From NCBI RefSeq assembly GCF_016008875.1, contig NZ_JADTQG010000005.1:186001-250000 (forward strand): a DNA stretch of 64,000 nt, read 5' to 3'. The notes under the pieces were generated by a model that saw nothing but the letters and a program-made list of their open reading frames with translations, made no database searches and was not told the DNA's origin. The position numbers were made by a program, and so were the translations under genes. Each line of letters begins with the position of its first letter. Within the stretch, counting starts at the first letter, position 1. This document shows, one piece after another, positions 8,933 to 19,257 of this stretch. This stretch comes from Ectopseudomonas mendocina. GTDB lineage: Bacteria; Pseudomonadota; Gammaproteobacteria; Pseudomonadales; Pseudomonadaceae.

Positions 8933-11041
8933 TTATGCGGCCACCACCTCAACCGGCACGCCATTGAGCACTGCATTGCCGGACAGTGCATCGAGGCGGC
9001 GCTCGTCGGTCAGGTCATTGGCGCTGGCGCCGGGCTGGGCACGGGCGATGTCCAGCTGCACGCCCGGCCGGGCGTGGCCCCAACCATGCGGCAAACTGAC
9101 CACACCGGCCATTACCTCGTCGCTGGCCGCCACCTCCAATTCGATGCTGCCGACGCGCGAACGCACCTGTACGCGCTGCCCATCGGCCAGGCCACGACTG
9201 GCCAGGTCCACCGGGTTCATCAGCAACTGATGACGCGGCTTGCCCTTCACCAAACGGTGATAGTTGTGCATCCAGGAATTGTTGCTGCGCACATGGCGGC
9301 GGCCGATCAGCAGCAGTTCATTAGCGCCAGGCTGCTCCTGCCCGGCAAAGCGCGCCAGGTCCGCCAGCAACGGCTCGGGCGCCGCCTGCACTGCCTTGCT
9401 CGGAGTTTTCATGCGCGCAGCCAGGTTCGGCTGCAGAGGTCCCAGGTCGAGACCATGGGGATGCTCGCGCAAGCTGGCCAGGCTGAGCTTGTGATCGCTG
9501 CGCTCACCATAGGCGCCGAAGCGCAGCCCCATGTCGATCATCTGCTCCGGCGCCATGGTCGGCTTCAGTTCAAGGTTGTTGCGCGCGGCAAAGGCCTTGG
9601 CCAGACCGACGAAAATTTCCCAGTCGTGCAGTGCACCGTCCGGCTTGGCCAGCACAGCCTCGTTGAAGCGGGTGACATTACGCACCGCGAACAGGTTGAA
9701 GGTGGTGTCGTAATGATCGTGCTCCAGCGGCGCGGTCGGCGGCAGGATCAGGTCGGCGTAACGGGTGGTCTCGTTGATGTAGAAATCCACCGAGAGCATG
9801 AAGTCCAGGCCGTCCAGCGCCCGCTCCAATTGGCGCCCGTTGGGCGTCGACAGCACCGGGTTGCCGGCTACCGTGACCAGCGCGCGAATCTGCCCTTCTC
9901 CAGCGGTCAGCATCTCTTCGGCCAGCGCCGAGACCGGCAGCTCGCCGCCGTATTCCGGCAGACCGGACACGCGGCTCTGCCAGCGGTTGAAATGGCCACC
10001 GGAAGTACTCGCCACCAGATCGACCGCCGGCGAGGTGCAAAGCACGCCGCCGACGCGGTCCAGATTGCCGGTCACCAGGTTGATCAGTTGCACCAGCCAT
10101 TGGCACAGCGTGCCGAAGGCCTGGGTGGACACCCCCATACGGCCGTAGCACACCGCTTTGTCGGCTGCGGCAAAATCACGCGCCAGTTGCCGAATGGTCT
10201 CAGCCGGCACACCACAGCGAGCGCTCATCGCCTCGGCGTGGAAGTCGGCGATCACCGCGCGCACCTGCTCCAGCCCTTCCACCGGCAGATGGCTGTCGCG
10301 GGTCAGGCCCTCCTCGAACAGGGTATTGAGCAGCGCCAGCAGCAGCGCGGCATCGCTGCCGGGGCGCACGAACAGGTGCTGGTCGGCAATGGCCGCGGTT
10401 TCACTGCGCCGCGGGTCGACCACCACCAGCTTGCCGCCACGAGCCTGGATGGCCTTCAGGCGCTTTTCCACGTCCGGCACGGTCATGATGCTGCCGTTGG
10501 AGGCCAAGGGGTTGCCGCCGAGGATCAGCATGAAGTCGGTGTGATCGATATCGGGAATCGGGATCAGCAGGCCGTGGCCATACATCAGCAGACTGGTCAG
10601 GTGGTGCGGCAGCTGGTCAACCGAGGTGGCCGAGAAGCGATTGCGGGTTTTCAGCTGGCCAAGGAAGTAGTTGCTGTGAGTCAGCAACCCGTAGTTGTGC
10701 ACGCTGGGGTTGCCCTGATAAACGGCCACGGCGTTCTGCCCGTGCTCGGTCTGGATCGCGCTCAGGCGCTCGGCCACCAGCTCGAACGCCTCATCCCAGT
10801 CGATGGCCTGCCACTGCTCGCCGATGCGGCGCATGGGCTGGCGAATGCGATTGGGATCGTTCTGGATATCCTGCAGCGCCACCGCCTTGGGGCAGATATG
10901 GCCACGGCTGAAGCTATCCTGCGCATCGCCCTTGATCGAGCGAATCTGCATGATGCCATCCGGCTGGGTTTCGGTTTCGATGGCAAGGCCGCAGATGGCT
11001 TCGCACAGGTGGCACGCACGGTAATGGAGGGACTTGGTCAT
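8933..11041 (-). CDS. Molybdopterin (bis-MGD) oxidoreductase, formate-dehydrogenase-like
   Basis: 702 residues from the ATG at 11041, with AGAGG upstream. The N terminus carries the [4Fe-4S] motif C-x2-C-x3-C (CHLCEAICG) with the fourth Cys in ICPKA. Next comes the molybdopterin core (VDPRRSET, LGGNPLASNG, TVAGNPVLSTPNGR, LILPPTAPLEHDHYDTT), and the C-terminal molydopterin-dinucleotide-binding domain (HGWGHARPG). The stretch where formate dehydrogenases and nitrate reductases place a Sec or Cys metal ligand (about residues 100-175) has no Cys, so the ligand differs or the substrate is not formate. No signal peptide or twin-Arg motif is seen, so it is probably cytoplasmic. No electron-transfer partner gene is adjacent. 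Substrate unknown. Confidence 0.88.
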   Translation of the reverse strand: MTKSLHYRACHLCEAICGLAIETETQPDGIMQIRSIKGDAQDSFSRGHICPKAVALQDIQNDPNRIRQPMRRIGEQWQAIDWDEAFELVAERLSAIQTEHGQNAVAVYQGNPSVHNYGLLTHSNYFLGQLKTRNRFSATSVDQLPHHLTSLLMYGHGLLIPIPDIDHTDFMLILGGNPLASNGSIMTVPDVEKRLKAIQARGGKLVVVDPRRSETAAIADQHLFVRPGSDAALLLALLNTLFEEGLTRDSHLPVEGLEQVRAVIADFHAEAMSARCGVPAETIRQLARDFAAADKAVCYGRMGVSTQAFGTLCQWLVQLINLVTGNLDRVGGVLCTSPAVDLVASTSGGHFNRWQSRVSGLPEYGGELPVSALAEEMLTAGEGQIRALVTVAGNPVLSTPNGRQLERALDGLDFMLSVDFYINETTRYADLILPPTAPLEHDHYDTTFNLFAVRNVTRFNEAVLAKPDGALHDWEIFVGLAKAFAARNNLELKPTMAPEQMIDMGLRFGAYGERSDHKLSLASLREHPHGLDLGPLQPNLAARMKTPSKAVQAAPEPLLADLARFAGQEQPGANELLLIGRRHVRSNNSWMHNYHRLVKGKPRHQLLMNPVDLASRGLADGQRVQVRSRVGSIELEVAASDEVMAGVVSLPHGWGHARPGVQLDIARAQPGASANDLTDERRLDALSGNAVLNGVPVEVVAA

Positions 11042-11399
11042 GGCCTGGCCTCTTGTTCTGATCCGAGACGACCGGTCAGGTCGCAGGTTTCGCACTATGG
11101 GCCGAGCATGGGAACGGCGCCAGCAGCGTTCGTCCCGTGAATTGGCAGGCATCATGGGTGCCGATTCAGGCGCTGAAGTCTTCGATATCGCTGGCGCCAA
11201 AGCTTTGGCAAAAAGGCTTGTAAAACAGGATTCTGCGCGCTCGCGGGCGGCAACTTGCGCCGTCTCGTCATTTCCTTATAGGATCGCGCCTTCCCCTGTT
11301 TCGTCGCACCCTGCGGCCTCCTGCCGCAAGCTCTGCTGTTTTTGTCGGTTTTGTCACCGGGCACAGGCTTGCGAACTGTAGTGATAAAGGTAGTTAACG
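11042..11399. promoter_or_regulatory. Divergent intergenic region, molybdoenzyme / argF
   Basis: 358 bases with no supported gene. It must carry the promoters of both divergent units. Upstream of argF there are two TGTTT-led tracts (about 11297-11310 and 11338-11356), the second containing TTTTGTC twice at 9-base spacing. ArgR controls argF in P. aeruginosa through TGTCGC-type half-sites, so these are possible but weak ArgR candidates. No clear terminator is seen. Confidence 0.4.
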
Positions 11400-12316
<917 letters not shown>

Positions 12317-12320
<4 letters not shown>

Positions 12321-13423
12321 GCCAGCCGCTGCTGCAGCTACGCGGACTGAACTGCGGCTACCAGAACCACAAGGTGGTGCAGGATCTCGACCTGCACCTC
12401 AACGCTGGCGATATCGGCTGTCTGCTGGGCCCATCGGGCTGCGGCAAGACCACCACGCTGCGCGCCATCGCCGGTTTCGAGCCGGTGCTCGAAGGTGAGA
12501 TCGAACTCGACGGCGAGATCATCTCCCGCGCCGGTTTCACCCTGGCACCGGAAAAACGCCAGATCGGCATGGTGTTTCAGGATTACGCTCTGTTCCCCCA
12601 CCTCAGCGTGGCGGAGAACGTCGCCTTCGGCATCCGCAAGCAAGCCAACGCCGAGCGCGTCACCCAGGAGCTGCTGGAGCTGGTCAAGCTCGGCAACCTG
12701 GCCAAGCGCTACCCGCACGAACTCTCAGGTGGGCAGCAACAACGTGTCGCCCTGGCCCGTGCCCTGGCGCCGGAGCCGAAGTTGCTGCTGCTCGACGAAC
12801 CCTTTTCCAACCTCGATGGCGAGTTGCGCCGGCGTCTGAGTCACGAGGTCCGCGATATCCTCAAGACCCGCGGCACCAGCGCCATTCTGGTCACCCACGA
12901 TCAGGAAGAGGCTTTCGCGGTCAGCGATCATGTCGGCGTATTCCAGGGCGGCCGTCTGGAACAATGGGACACGCCCTTCAACCTCTATCACGAGCCGCTC
13001 ACGCCCTTCGTCGCCAGCTTTATCGGTCAGGGCTATTTCATCCGCGGCCAGTTGCTCAGCCCGGACACGGTACAGACCGAACTCGGCGTGATACGCGGCA
13101 ACCGCGCCTACACCTGGGCACAAGGCAGCGCGGTGGATGTGCTGTTGCGCCCGGATGACATCGTGCCGGACGAAGGCAGCGGTCTGAAAGCGCGCATCGT
13201 CGGCAAGACCTTCCTCGGCGCCGCGACCCTGTATCGCCTGCAACTGCCCACCGGCAGCCAGCTGGAATCGATCTTCCCCAGCCATGCCGACCACCAGCCG
13301 GGCGACGAAGTGGGCATTCGCATCGCCGCCGATCACCTGGTGGCCTTCCCGGCCCTGGGCAGTGTGGCGGCGCAATTGCAACTGAGCGATTCCGGCGGAG
13401 TGCGCCGGGTCAGCAGCAACTGA
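12317..13423 (+). CDS. ABC transporter ATP-binding protein with TOBE domain (orphan)
   Basis: 368 residues. Walker [10 protein letters not shown] at 38-46, Q-loop MVFQDYALF, signature LSGGQ at 136-140, Walker B LLLLDEP at 156-162, H-loop His at 194, and a C-terminal TOBE-type domain (from ~240) with [11 protein letters not shown]. This is the Fe(III)/spermidine/putrescine importer class (FbpC/PotA-like). No permease or binding-protein gene lies on either side, so the partner complex must be encoded elsewhere. The start codon overlaps the argF stop (ATGA), implying coupled translation with argF; P. aeruginosa has the same pairing as I recall. Confidence 0.9.
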
Positions 13424-14230
13424 TCAGAGCATCAGCTGGCCGCTGGCGATATGCCGCGCGTGGCCCGCGATCTTCACCCGGCTACCATCGAGGCGACAAA
13501 GCAACTCACCGCCGCGCGCCGAGCACTGAAAGGCGCTGAGCTCGCTGCGGCCCAGGCGTTCGGCCCAGTACGGCACCAGCATGCAGTGTGTCGAACCGGT
13601 CACCGGATCTTCGTCGATGCCGATGGTAGGCGCGAAATAACGCGAGACGAAGTCATGCCGCTCGCCCGCCCCGGTGATCAGCATCCCAAGGCCCGGTAAT
13701 GCCGCGAGCGCCGGCAGATCGGGGATGAAGCCGCGCACCTGCGCTTCGGATGACAGCACCACCATCAATTCCTGCACGCTGCCATCGGCATTGAGCAGAG
13801 CCAGCACCTGCTGCGCGGGCTGCCCCAGCGCGCGCTCGACCTCGGCTTGCAGCGACGCCGCCACCGGCACCACCGGACGCACGGGGAAATCCAGCTCCAG
13901 CCGCTCCCCTCGACGAGTTACGCGCAACGCGCCTGACAGGCAAGTGAACTGCAGTACGTCGCCCGCCTCGTGATAGAGATCGAACAGCACCTTGGCGCTG
14001 GCCAGGGTCGCATGGCCACACAGCGGCACCTCGCTGGTCGGGGTGAACCAGCGAATATGCCAGGCCTCTCCCTCCTTTACCACGAATGCCGTCTCGGCCA
14101 GGTTGTGCTCGGCGGCGATACGCTGCATCAAAGGCTCGTCCAGCCAGGCATCCAGGCGATAGACCATGGCGGGATTGCCCGCGAAAGGTTGCTCGGTAAA
14201 GGCGTCAACTTGATGAAAAGCGAGCGGCAT
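13424..14230 (-). CDS. PhzF-family isomerase-like protein
   Basis: 268 residues from the ATG at 14230. PhzF-fold signatures are FAGNPAMVY, NLAETAFVV with the presumed catalytic Glu at 47, PLCGHATLAS, and FAPTIGIDEDPVTGSTHC near the C terminus. Family members are dimeric, two-lobed isomerases or epimerases of the DapF superfold; most outside phenazine clusters have no known substrate, and no phenazine genes are present here. Its stop codon directly abuts the stop of the convergent ABC ATPase gene, with no room for a separate terminator. Confidence 0.87.
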   Translation of the reverse strand: MPLAFHQVDAFTEQPFAGNPAMVYRLDAWLDEPLMQRIAAEHNLAETAFVVKEGEAWHIRWFTPTSEVPLCGHATLASAKVLFDLYHEAGDVLQFTCLSGALRVTRRGERLELDFPVRPVVPVAASLQAEVERALGQPAQQVLALLNADGSVQELMVVLSSEAQVRGFIPDLPALAALPGLGMLITGAGERHDFVSRYFAPTIGIDEDPVTGSTHCMLVPYWAERLGRSELSAFQCSARGGELLCRLDGSRVKIAGHARHIASGQLML

Positions 14231-14322
14231 GATGCGTTCCTGGCCAGATGAGAAGCGCCAGCATGCCTGCGCCAGGTCACCTGCAACAGGTACAGTTGCT
14301 GTTTTCCAGATACTCGAGAACA

Positions 14323-14345
14323 TCGCGGCTGAAGCCGCTCCTACA
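14323..14345. repeat. REP-like element (GTAGGAGCGGCT family)
   Basis: The minus strand reads TGTAGGAGCGGCTTCAGCCG with its loop, the classic Pseudomonas REP shape: a 5' GTAG head followed by a GC-rich hairpin GCGGCTTCAGCCGC. It lies between the glpK stop and the phzF-like start. Confidence 0.75.
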
Positions 14346-14357
14346 GCCCCGCAGAGG

Positions 14358-15845
14358 TCAGGGCTCGCTGCGTACCCGCTTCACCGCGTCCAGCCAGCCG
14401 GCGTAGAGGTGCTCACGATGAGCGTCGTTCATCCGCGGTTCGAAACGCTGCTGGCGATGCCAGTGACTGGCGATGGCATCGAGGTCGCGATATAGCCCGA
14501 GTTTCAACCCTGCCAGATAGGCGACGCCGAGCGCAGTGGTCTCGGTGACTTCGGGCCGCTCGACACTGACGCCGAGAACATCGGCGAGAAACTGCATGAC
14601 CCAGTTGTTTTCCACCATGCCGCCGTCCACACGCAGCGCACTGGGCGCCGCCGCCCCGTCCTGGCGCATGGCCTCGAGCAGGTCGCGAGTCTGGTAGCAC
14701 ACCGACTGCAGCCCGGCGGTGACGATCTCCTTGATCCCGGTATCGCGGGTCAGGCCGAAGATGGCGCCACGCGCCTTCGGGTCCCAGTAAGGCGCGCCCA
14801 GGCCGGTGAAGGCCGGCACCAGATAGACACCGCAGGCCTCCCCCGTCGCCTCGGCCAGGGCCTCGCTTTCGCGCGCATGGCTGATCAGCTTGATGCCGTC
14901 GCGCAGCCACTGCACGGCGGCGCCGGCAACGAAGATGCTGCCCTCGACCGCGTAGGTGACCTTGCCATCGAGGCGATAGCCCACCGTGGTCAGCAGACGG
15001 TTCTTCGAACTCACCGGCTGCTCGCCTGTGTTCTGAATCATGAAGCAGCCAGTGCCATAGGTACTCTTGACCATGCCGGGCTTGAAGCACGCCTGGCCGA
15101 TCAGGGCCGCCTGCTGGTCGCCGGCCATGCCCAACACCGGGATGCTGGCGCCGAGCAGCTCGGCTTCGGTATGGCCGAACTCGGCGGCGCAGTCGAGCAC
15201 CTCGGGCAGCAGGCTGGCGGGAATGCCGAACAGCTCGAGCAGCTCTTGGTCCCACTGCTGGGTATGAATGTTGAACATCAGCGTACGCGACGCATTGCTG
15301 GCATCGGTGCGGTGCACCTTGCCATCGGTCAGGCGCCACAGCAGGAAGCTGTCGACCGTACCGAAACGCAGCTCGCCGCGCTCGGCCCGCTCCTGCGCGC
15401 CTGGCACGTTCTGCAGGATCCAGCGCAGCTTGGTGGCGGAGAAATACGGGTCGATCAGCAGACCTGTCTTGGCCGAGACCATCGCTTCGTGGCCTTTTTC
15501 CTTGAGCCCGGCGCAATAGTCGGCGGTGCGGCGATCCTGCCAGACGATGGCCGGGTGGATCGGCGTGCCGGTCGCGGCATCCCAGACCAGCGTGGTTTCG
15601 CGCTGGTTGGTGATGCCAATAGCGGCGATCGCCTCGGGCTGCAGACCACTGCTGGCGATGGCGTCACGGCAGACCTTCAGCGTGGACAGCCAGATCTCCT
15701 GGCCGTCGTGCTCGACCCAGCCATCCTGCGGGAAGTACTGTTTGAATTCCTGCTGAGCACGCGCCACCGGCAAGCCCTGAGCACTGAAGATGATGGCGCG
15801 GGAGCTGGTGGTCCCCTGGTCGATGGCTAGCAGGTATTGAGACAT
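14358..15845 (-). CDS. glpK: Glycerol kinase
   Basis: 495 residues. It phosphorylates glycerol to sn-glycerol 3-phosphate. The FGGY-kinase N-terminal phosphate loop is [14 protein letters not shown], with further signatures [29 protein letters not shown] and [12 protein letters not shown]. The start has AAGGAACC 6 bases upstream. Unlike the usual Pseudomonas order glpF-glpK, no glycerol facilitator gene precedes it; the gene upstream is ybaK on the same strand after about 80 bases. Confidence 0.96.
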   Translation of the reverse strand: MSQYLLAIDQGTTSSRAIIFSAQGLPVARAQQEFKQYFPQDGWVEHDGQEIWLSTLKVCRDAIASSGLQPEAIAAIGITNQRETTLVWDAATGTPIHPAIVWQDRRTADYCAGLKEKGHEAMVSAKTGLLIDPYFSATKLRWILQNVPGAQERAERGELRFGTVDSFLLWRLTDGKVHRTDASNASRTLMFNIHTQQWDQELLELFGIPASLLPEVLDCAAEFGHTEAELLGASIPVLGMAGDQQAALIGQACFKPGMVKSTYGTGCFMIQNTGEQPVSSKNRLLTTVGYRLDGKVTYAVEGSIFVAGAAVQWLRDGIKLISHARESEALAEATGEACGVYLVPAFTGLGAPYWDPKARGAIFGLTRDTGIKEIVTAGLQSVCYQTRDLLEAMRQDGAAAPSALRVDGGMVENNWVMQFLADVLGVSVERPEVTETTALGVAYLAGLKLGLYRDLDAIASHWHRQQRFEPRMNDAHREHLYAGWLDAVKRVRSEP

Positions 15846-15927
15846 GCAAGGTTCCTTGTTGTTATTGCCAACGATCGCTGCAGTTGACCGCAGGATGACT
15901 TATTTTGCTTGCAGCATACTGCGCGAC

Positions 15928-16398
15928 TCAGGCTTTGCCGATAGCGGCGAAGTGTCCCTGGGTATGCTGGGCCAGGGTGTCGGCCGAAAGCTCCAGCTCC
16001 AGCCCACGCCGGCCGCCGCTGACGTGAATCGTGGGATGCTGGCGCGCCGACTCATCGATGAAGGTGCGCAGGCGCTTCTTCTGTCCCAGCGGGCTGATGC
16101 CGCCGACCAGATAACCAGTGGCGCGCTGCGCTGCATTGGGGTCGGCCATGTCGGCCTTTTTCGCCCCGGCCGCTGCGGCCAGCGCCTTAAGATCGAGACT
16201 GCCACCTACCGGCACCACGGCTACCAGCAGTTCGCCTTTCTCGGTGGCCGCGAGCAAGGTCTTGAACACGCACTCGGGCGCCAGTCCCAGCTTTTCCGCC
16301 GCCTCCAGCCCGTAGGACGGCGCCTTGGGATCGTGCTGGTAACTGTGCACACGGTGTTCGGCCTTAGCTTTCTTCAACAGATCGATTGCAGGAGTCAT
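15928..16398 (-). CDS. ybaK: Cys-tRNA(Pro)/Cys-tRNA(Cys) deacylase YbaK
   Basis: 156 residues. It clears mischarged Cys-tRNA(Pro) in trans. The YbaK/ProX fold is shown by HDPKAPSYGLEAAEKLGL, the invariant catalytic Lys at residue 46 (VFKTLLA), VVPVGGSLDLKALAAA, GYLVGGISPLGQKKRLRTFID and GRRGLELELS. The gene is divergent from glpR and its first codons overlap a candidate GlpR operator, so it may be co-regulated with the glycerol genes. Confidence 0.93.
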   Translation of the reverse strand: MTPAIDLLKKAKAEHRVHSYQHDPKAPSYGLEAAEKLGLAPECVFKTLLAATEKGELLVAVVPVGGSLDLKALAAAAGAKKADMADPNAAQRATGYLVGGISPLGQKKRLRTFIDESARQHPTIHVSGGRRGLELELSADTLAQHTQGHFAAIGKA

Positions 16399-16415
16399 GT
16401 TCGAATGTGAAAACG
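16396..16415. promoter_or_regulatory. Candidate GlpR operator between ybaK and glpR
   Basis: CATGTTCGAATGTGAAAACG overlaps the ybaK start and lies in the ybaK/glpR gap. Its core TTCGAATGTGAA differs by one base from TTCGAAAGTGAA found upstream of glpD (17411-17422). Both resemble the enterobacterial GlpR half-site pattern (TTCG...GAACAT). Confidence 0.55.
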
Positions 16416-16496
16416 CTGTGAAAGATGCCCTACCTTAACAGGCCGAAATCCTCCGCATCTACAGCCTATAATGGGTGACCATCACAGGAAGCGCTC

Positions 16497-17255
16497 ATGA
16501 ATCTCGCTCCCCGCCAGCAGGACATCCTCAATATCGCCCGCGAGCGCGGCTACGTCAGCATCGACGAACTGGCCCAGGCGTTCGCCGTCACCCCGCAGAC
16601 TATTCGCCGCGACATCAATCAGCTGGCCGAACACGGCCTGTTGCGCCGCACCCATGGAGGTGCCGCCTGCGAAGCCTCGAGCATTCAGAACACCGCCTAC
16701 GGCATGCGCGCCGGGCAGATGCGCGAGGAGAAACAACGTATCGCCGAGGCCGTGGCGGCGCAGATACCCGATCACGCCTCGCTGTTCATCAACATCGGCA
16801 CCACCACCGAAGCCATTGCCCGCGAACTGCAGAATCACAAGGATCTGAAGATCATCACCAACAACCTGCACGTCGCCGCTCAGCTCAGCGCCAAGGCCGA
16901 TTTCGAGGTGCTGGTAGCTGGCGGCACGGTGCGCAGCGATGGCGGCATCGTTGGCCAGGCCGCGGTGGATTTCATCCAGCAGTTCAAGGTCGATTACGCC
17001 ATCGTCGGCATTAGCGGCATCGACGACGATGGCAGCCTGCTCGATTTCGACTATCAGGAAGTGCGCGTTTCACAGGCCATCATCGACAATGCGCGTCAGG
17101 TTTTCCTCGCCGCCGACTCCAGCAAGTTCGGGCGTAACGCCGTGGTGCGCCTGGGCTCCATCGCTCTGGTCGACCGCGTCTTCACCGACAGCGCGCCCTC
17201 CGCTGCCATCACCCGCCTGCTGCATAGCCACAAGGTCCAGCTCGATCTGGTCTGA
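16497..17255 (+). CDS. glpR: Glycerol-3-phosphate regulon repressor
   Basis: 252 residues, a DeoR-family repressor. The N-terminal winged HTH is [21 protein letters not shown]...[21 protein letters not shown] (about residues 6-51). The C-terminal sensor domain has the DeoR pattern [25 protein letters not shown] and [13 protein letters not shown]. The inducer in this family is glycerol 3-phosphate. AGGAAG precedes the ATG. It is encoded just upstream of glpD, whose leader carries a candidate operator. Confidence 0.94.
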   Translation: MNLAPRQQDILNIARERGYVSIDELAQAFAVTPQTIRRDINQLAEHGLLRRTHGGAACEASSIQNTAYGMRAGQMREEKQRIAEAVAAQIPDHASLFINIGTTTEAIARELQNHKDLKIITNNLHVAAQLSAKADFEVLVAGGTVRSDGGIVGQAAVDFIQQFKVDYAIVGISGIDDDGSLLDFDYQEVRVSQAIIDNARQVFLAADSSKFGRNAVVRLGSIALVDRVFTDSAPSAAITRLLHSHKVQLDLV

Positions 17256-17277
17256 TTGGCCTCTCGACGACTATCGC

Positions 17278-17330
17278 GTAGGGCGGGTGCACCCCGCCAG
17301 CAACGTCTCGACGGGTTGCACCCGCCTTAC
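17278..17330. repeat. Dispersed inverted repeat, GTAGGGCGGGTGCA family (copy 2)
   Basis: GTAGGGCGGGTGCACCCCGC and, after an 8-base AACGTCTC-type spacer, a facing arm ending GGTTGCACCCGCCTTAC. It is the same family as 2619-2671. It lies between glpR and glpD. Confidence 0.7.
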
Positions 17331-17406
17331 AACAAACCCGATCCTCCCTACCGCTCGGCGCGCAATCGCGTGCCGGGGTAGCGAAGCTGCGCATCTTCGT
17401 CTAGCA

Positions 17407-17426
17407 TATTTTCGAAAGTGAACATA
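17407..17426. promoter_or_regulatory. Candidate GlpR operator upstream of glpD
   Basis: TATTTTCGAAAGTGAACATA is an imperfect inverted repeat 34 bases before the glpD ATG. It matches most positions of the enterobacterial GlpR consensus as I remember it and shares its core with the site at 16396-16415. Confidence 0.6.
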
Positions 17427-17459
17427 AACACATTCGAATCCAATAGCCGAGCGTGCCCT

Positions 17460-18989
17460 ATGCCCCACGATCCATTCACCAGCCCCGTTGCGGAAGTCTA
17501 TGACCTCGCCGTCGTAGGTGGCGGCATCAATGGCGTGGGCATCGCGGCGGATGCAGCCGGTCGTGGCCTGTCCGTGTTCCTTTGCGAAAAGGACGATCTG
17601 GCCAGCCACACCTCCTCGGCCAGCAGCAAGCTGATCCACGGCGGCCTGCGCTATCTGGAGCACCACGAGTTCCGCCTGGTGCGCGAAGCCCTGGCCGAGC
17701 GCGAAGTCCTGCTGGCCAAGGCGCCGCATATCGTCAAGCCGATGCGCTTCATCCTGCCGCACCGCCCGCACCTACGTCCGGCCTGGATGATCCGTGCTGG
17801 TCTGTTCCTTTACGACCACCTGGGTAAGCGTGAGCGCCTTCCCGCCTCGCGCGGCCTGCGCTTCGGTGCCGGCAGCCCGCTGAAACCCGAGATCAGCCGC
17901 GGCTTCGAATATTCCGACTGCTGGGTGGACGATGCCCGTCTGGTGGTACTCAACGCCATGGCCGCGCGGGAAAAGGGCGCGCACATTCACCCACGCACGC
18001 GTTGCATCAGCGCCCGACGCAGCAAGGGCCTGTGGCATATCCATCTGGAGCGCAGCGACGGCAGCCTGCTGTCGATTCGCGCCCGCGCGCTGGTCAACGC
18101 AGCCGGCCCCTGGGTCGCGCGCTTCATCCGTGAAGACCTCAAGCAGCAGTCGCCCTACGGCATCCGCCTGATTCAGGGCAGCCATATCGTCGTACCGCGC
18201 CTGTACGACGGCGAACAGGCCTACATCCTGCAGAACGAAGACCGCCGCATCGTCTTCGCCATCCCCTATCTGGAGCGCTTTACCCTGATCGGTACCACCG
18301 ACCGCGAATATGAGGGCGACCCCGCCCAGGTGGCGATCACCGCCGAAGAAACCGATTACCTGCTCAAGGTGGTCAATGACCACTTCAAACAACAGCTTGG
18401 CCGGGCCGACGTCCTGCACAGCTTCGCTGGCGTGCGCCCGCTGTGCGATGACGAGTCCGATGAGCCGTCGGCCATCACCCGCGATTACACCCTGTCGCTC
18501 TCCGGCACGCCGGGCGAAGCGCCGTTGCTCTCGGTGTTCGGCGGCAAGCTGACCACCTACCGCAAGCTGGCCGAGTCGGCCATGCATCAACTGGCACCCT
18601 ACTTCAGTCACCTGGGCCCAAGTTGGACTGCCGGTGCACCGCTGCCGGGTGGCGAAGATCTGCAAAGCCAGAGCGCGCTGGTCGAAGCCCTTTGCGAACG
18701 CCATGGCTGGCTGCCTTCCAGCCTGGCCAGACGCTGGGCCACCACTTACGGCAGCCGCACCTGGCGCCTGCTCGAAGGCGTGCACAACCTCACTGACCTC
18801 GGCGAACACCTTGGCGCCGGCCTCTATACCCGCGAAGTGGATTATCTGCGCCGCGAAGAATGGGCGCGCAGCAGCGCCGACATCCTTTGGCGGCGCAGCA
18901 AGCTGGGGCTGTTCATGACGCCAATACAGCAGGCCCGCCTGCAGGACTACCTGGACAGCCAAGACCCGCACTCCGCTCACGCCGCCTGA
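17460..18989 (+). CDS. glpD: Aerobic glycerol-3-phosphate dehydrogenase
   Basis: 509 residues from the ATG at 17460. A GTG at 17418 in the same frame would put the operator inside the gene and is rejected. It oxidises glycerol 3-phosphate to dihydroxyacetone phosphate and feeds electrons to quinone at the inner membrane. The FAD-binding GxGxxG motif is in VVGGGINGVGIAADAAGRG; SSKLIHGGLRYLEHHEF and RVDDARLV-type WVDDARLVVLNAMAA are typical. The C-terminal helical domain runs from ~400. A strong terminator follows. Confidence 0.95.
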   Translation: MPHDPFTSPVAEVYDLAVVGGGINGVGIAADAAGRGLSVFLCEKDDLASHTSSASSKLIHGGLRYLEHHEFRLVREALAEREVLLAKAPHIVKPMRFILPHRPHLRPAWMIRAGLFLYDHLGKRERLPASRGLRFGAGSPLKPEISRGFEYSDCWVDDARLVVLNAMAAREKGAHIHPRTRCISARRSKGLWHIHLERSDGSLLSIRARALVNAAGPWVARFIREDLKQQSPYGIRLIQGSHIVVPRLYDGEQAYILQNEDRRIVFAIPYLERFTLIGTTDREYEGDPAQVAITAEETDYLLKVVNDHFKQQLGRADVLHSFAGVRPLCDDESDEPSAITRDYTLSLSGTPGEAPLLSVFGGKLTTYRKLAESAMHQLAPYFSHLGPSWTAGAPLPGGEDLQSQSALVEALCERHGWLPSSLARRWATTYGSRTWRLLEGVHNLTDLGEHLGAGLYTREVDYLRREEWARSSADILWRRSKLGLFMTPIQQARLQDYLDSQDPHSAHAA

Positions 18990-19004
18990 ATTCTGCGTGC
19001 CCAT

Positions 19005-19027
19005 GCCCCGCTTTGCGGGGCTTTTTT
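19005..19027 (+). terminator. Rho-independent terminator of glpD
   Basis: Stem GCCCCG-CTTTG-CGGGGC followed by six T. Confidence 0.9.
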
Positions 19028-19257
19028 ATGGCCGCTGAAAAATAAAAACACTCATCTTTTTAGGCGATTTAGCCGCAGTAGAACTTCCAGCAACTTTTTT
19101 ATTACGCCTTTTCAATAACTTGGCACCAAGTTGCGGAATAAAAACATTCTTATTCAGTTTTATTTTTACTTATGTTTCAAGAACTTAGGTTTGACAGCAG
19201 AAAGAACTCGACAGAAAATTCAAAGCCATCACGGTCATTGAAACAGCTGGAGCGGTC
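19028..19257 (+). promoter_or_regulatory. AT-rich bfrB leader with a perfect palindrome
   Basis: About 230 bases that are markedly AT-rich against the GC-rich genes around them. They contain AACTTGG-CA-CCAAGTT (19117-19132), a perfect 7-base inverted repeat with a 2-base spacer, placed as an operator for bfrB would be. Runs such as ATAAAAACATTCTTATTCAG could hold an iron-responsive site, but I cannot fit a Fur box with confidence. Confidence 0.5.

Noticed and set aside
17418..17459. A GTG start for glpD 42 bases upstream
   Set aside because: It would put the candidate operator inside the coding region, and the extra residues are not family-like.
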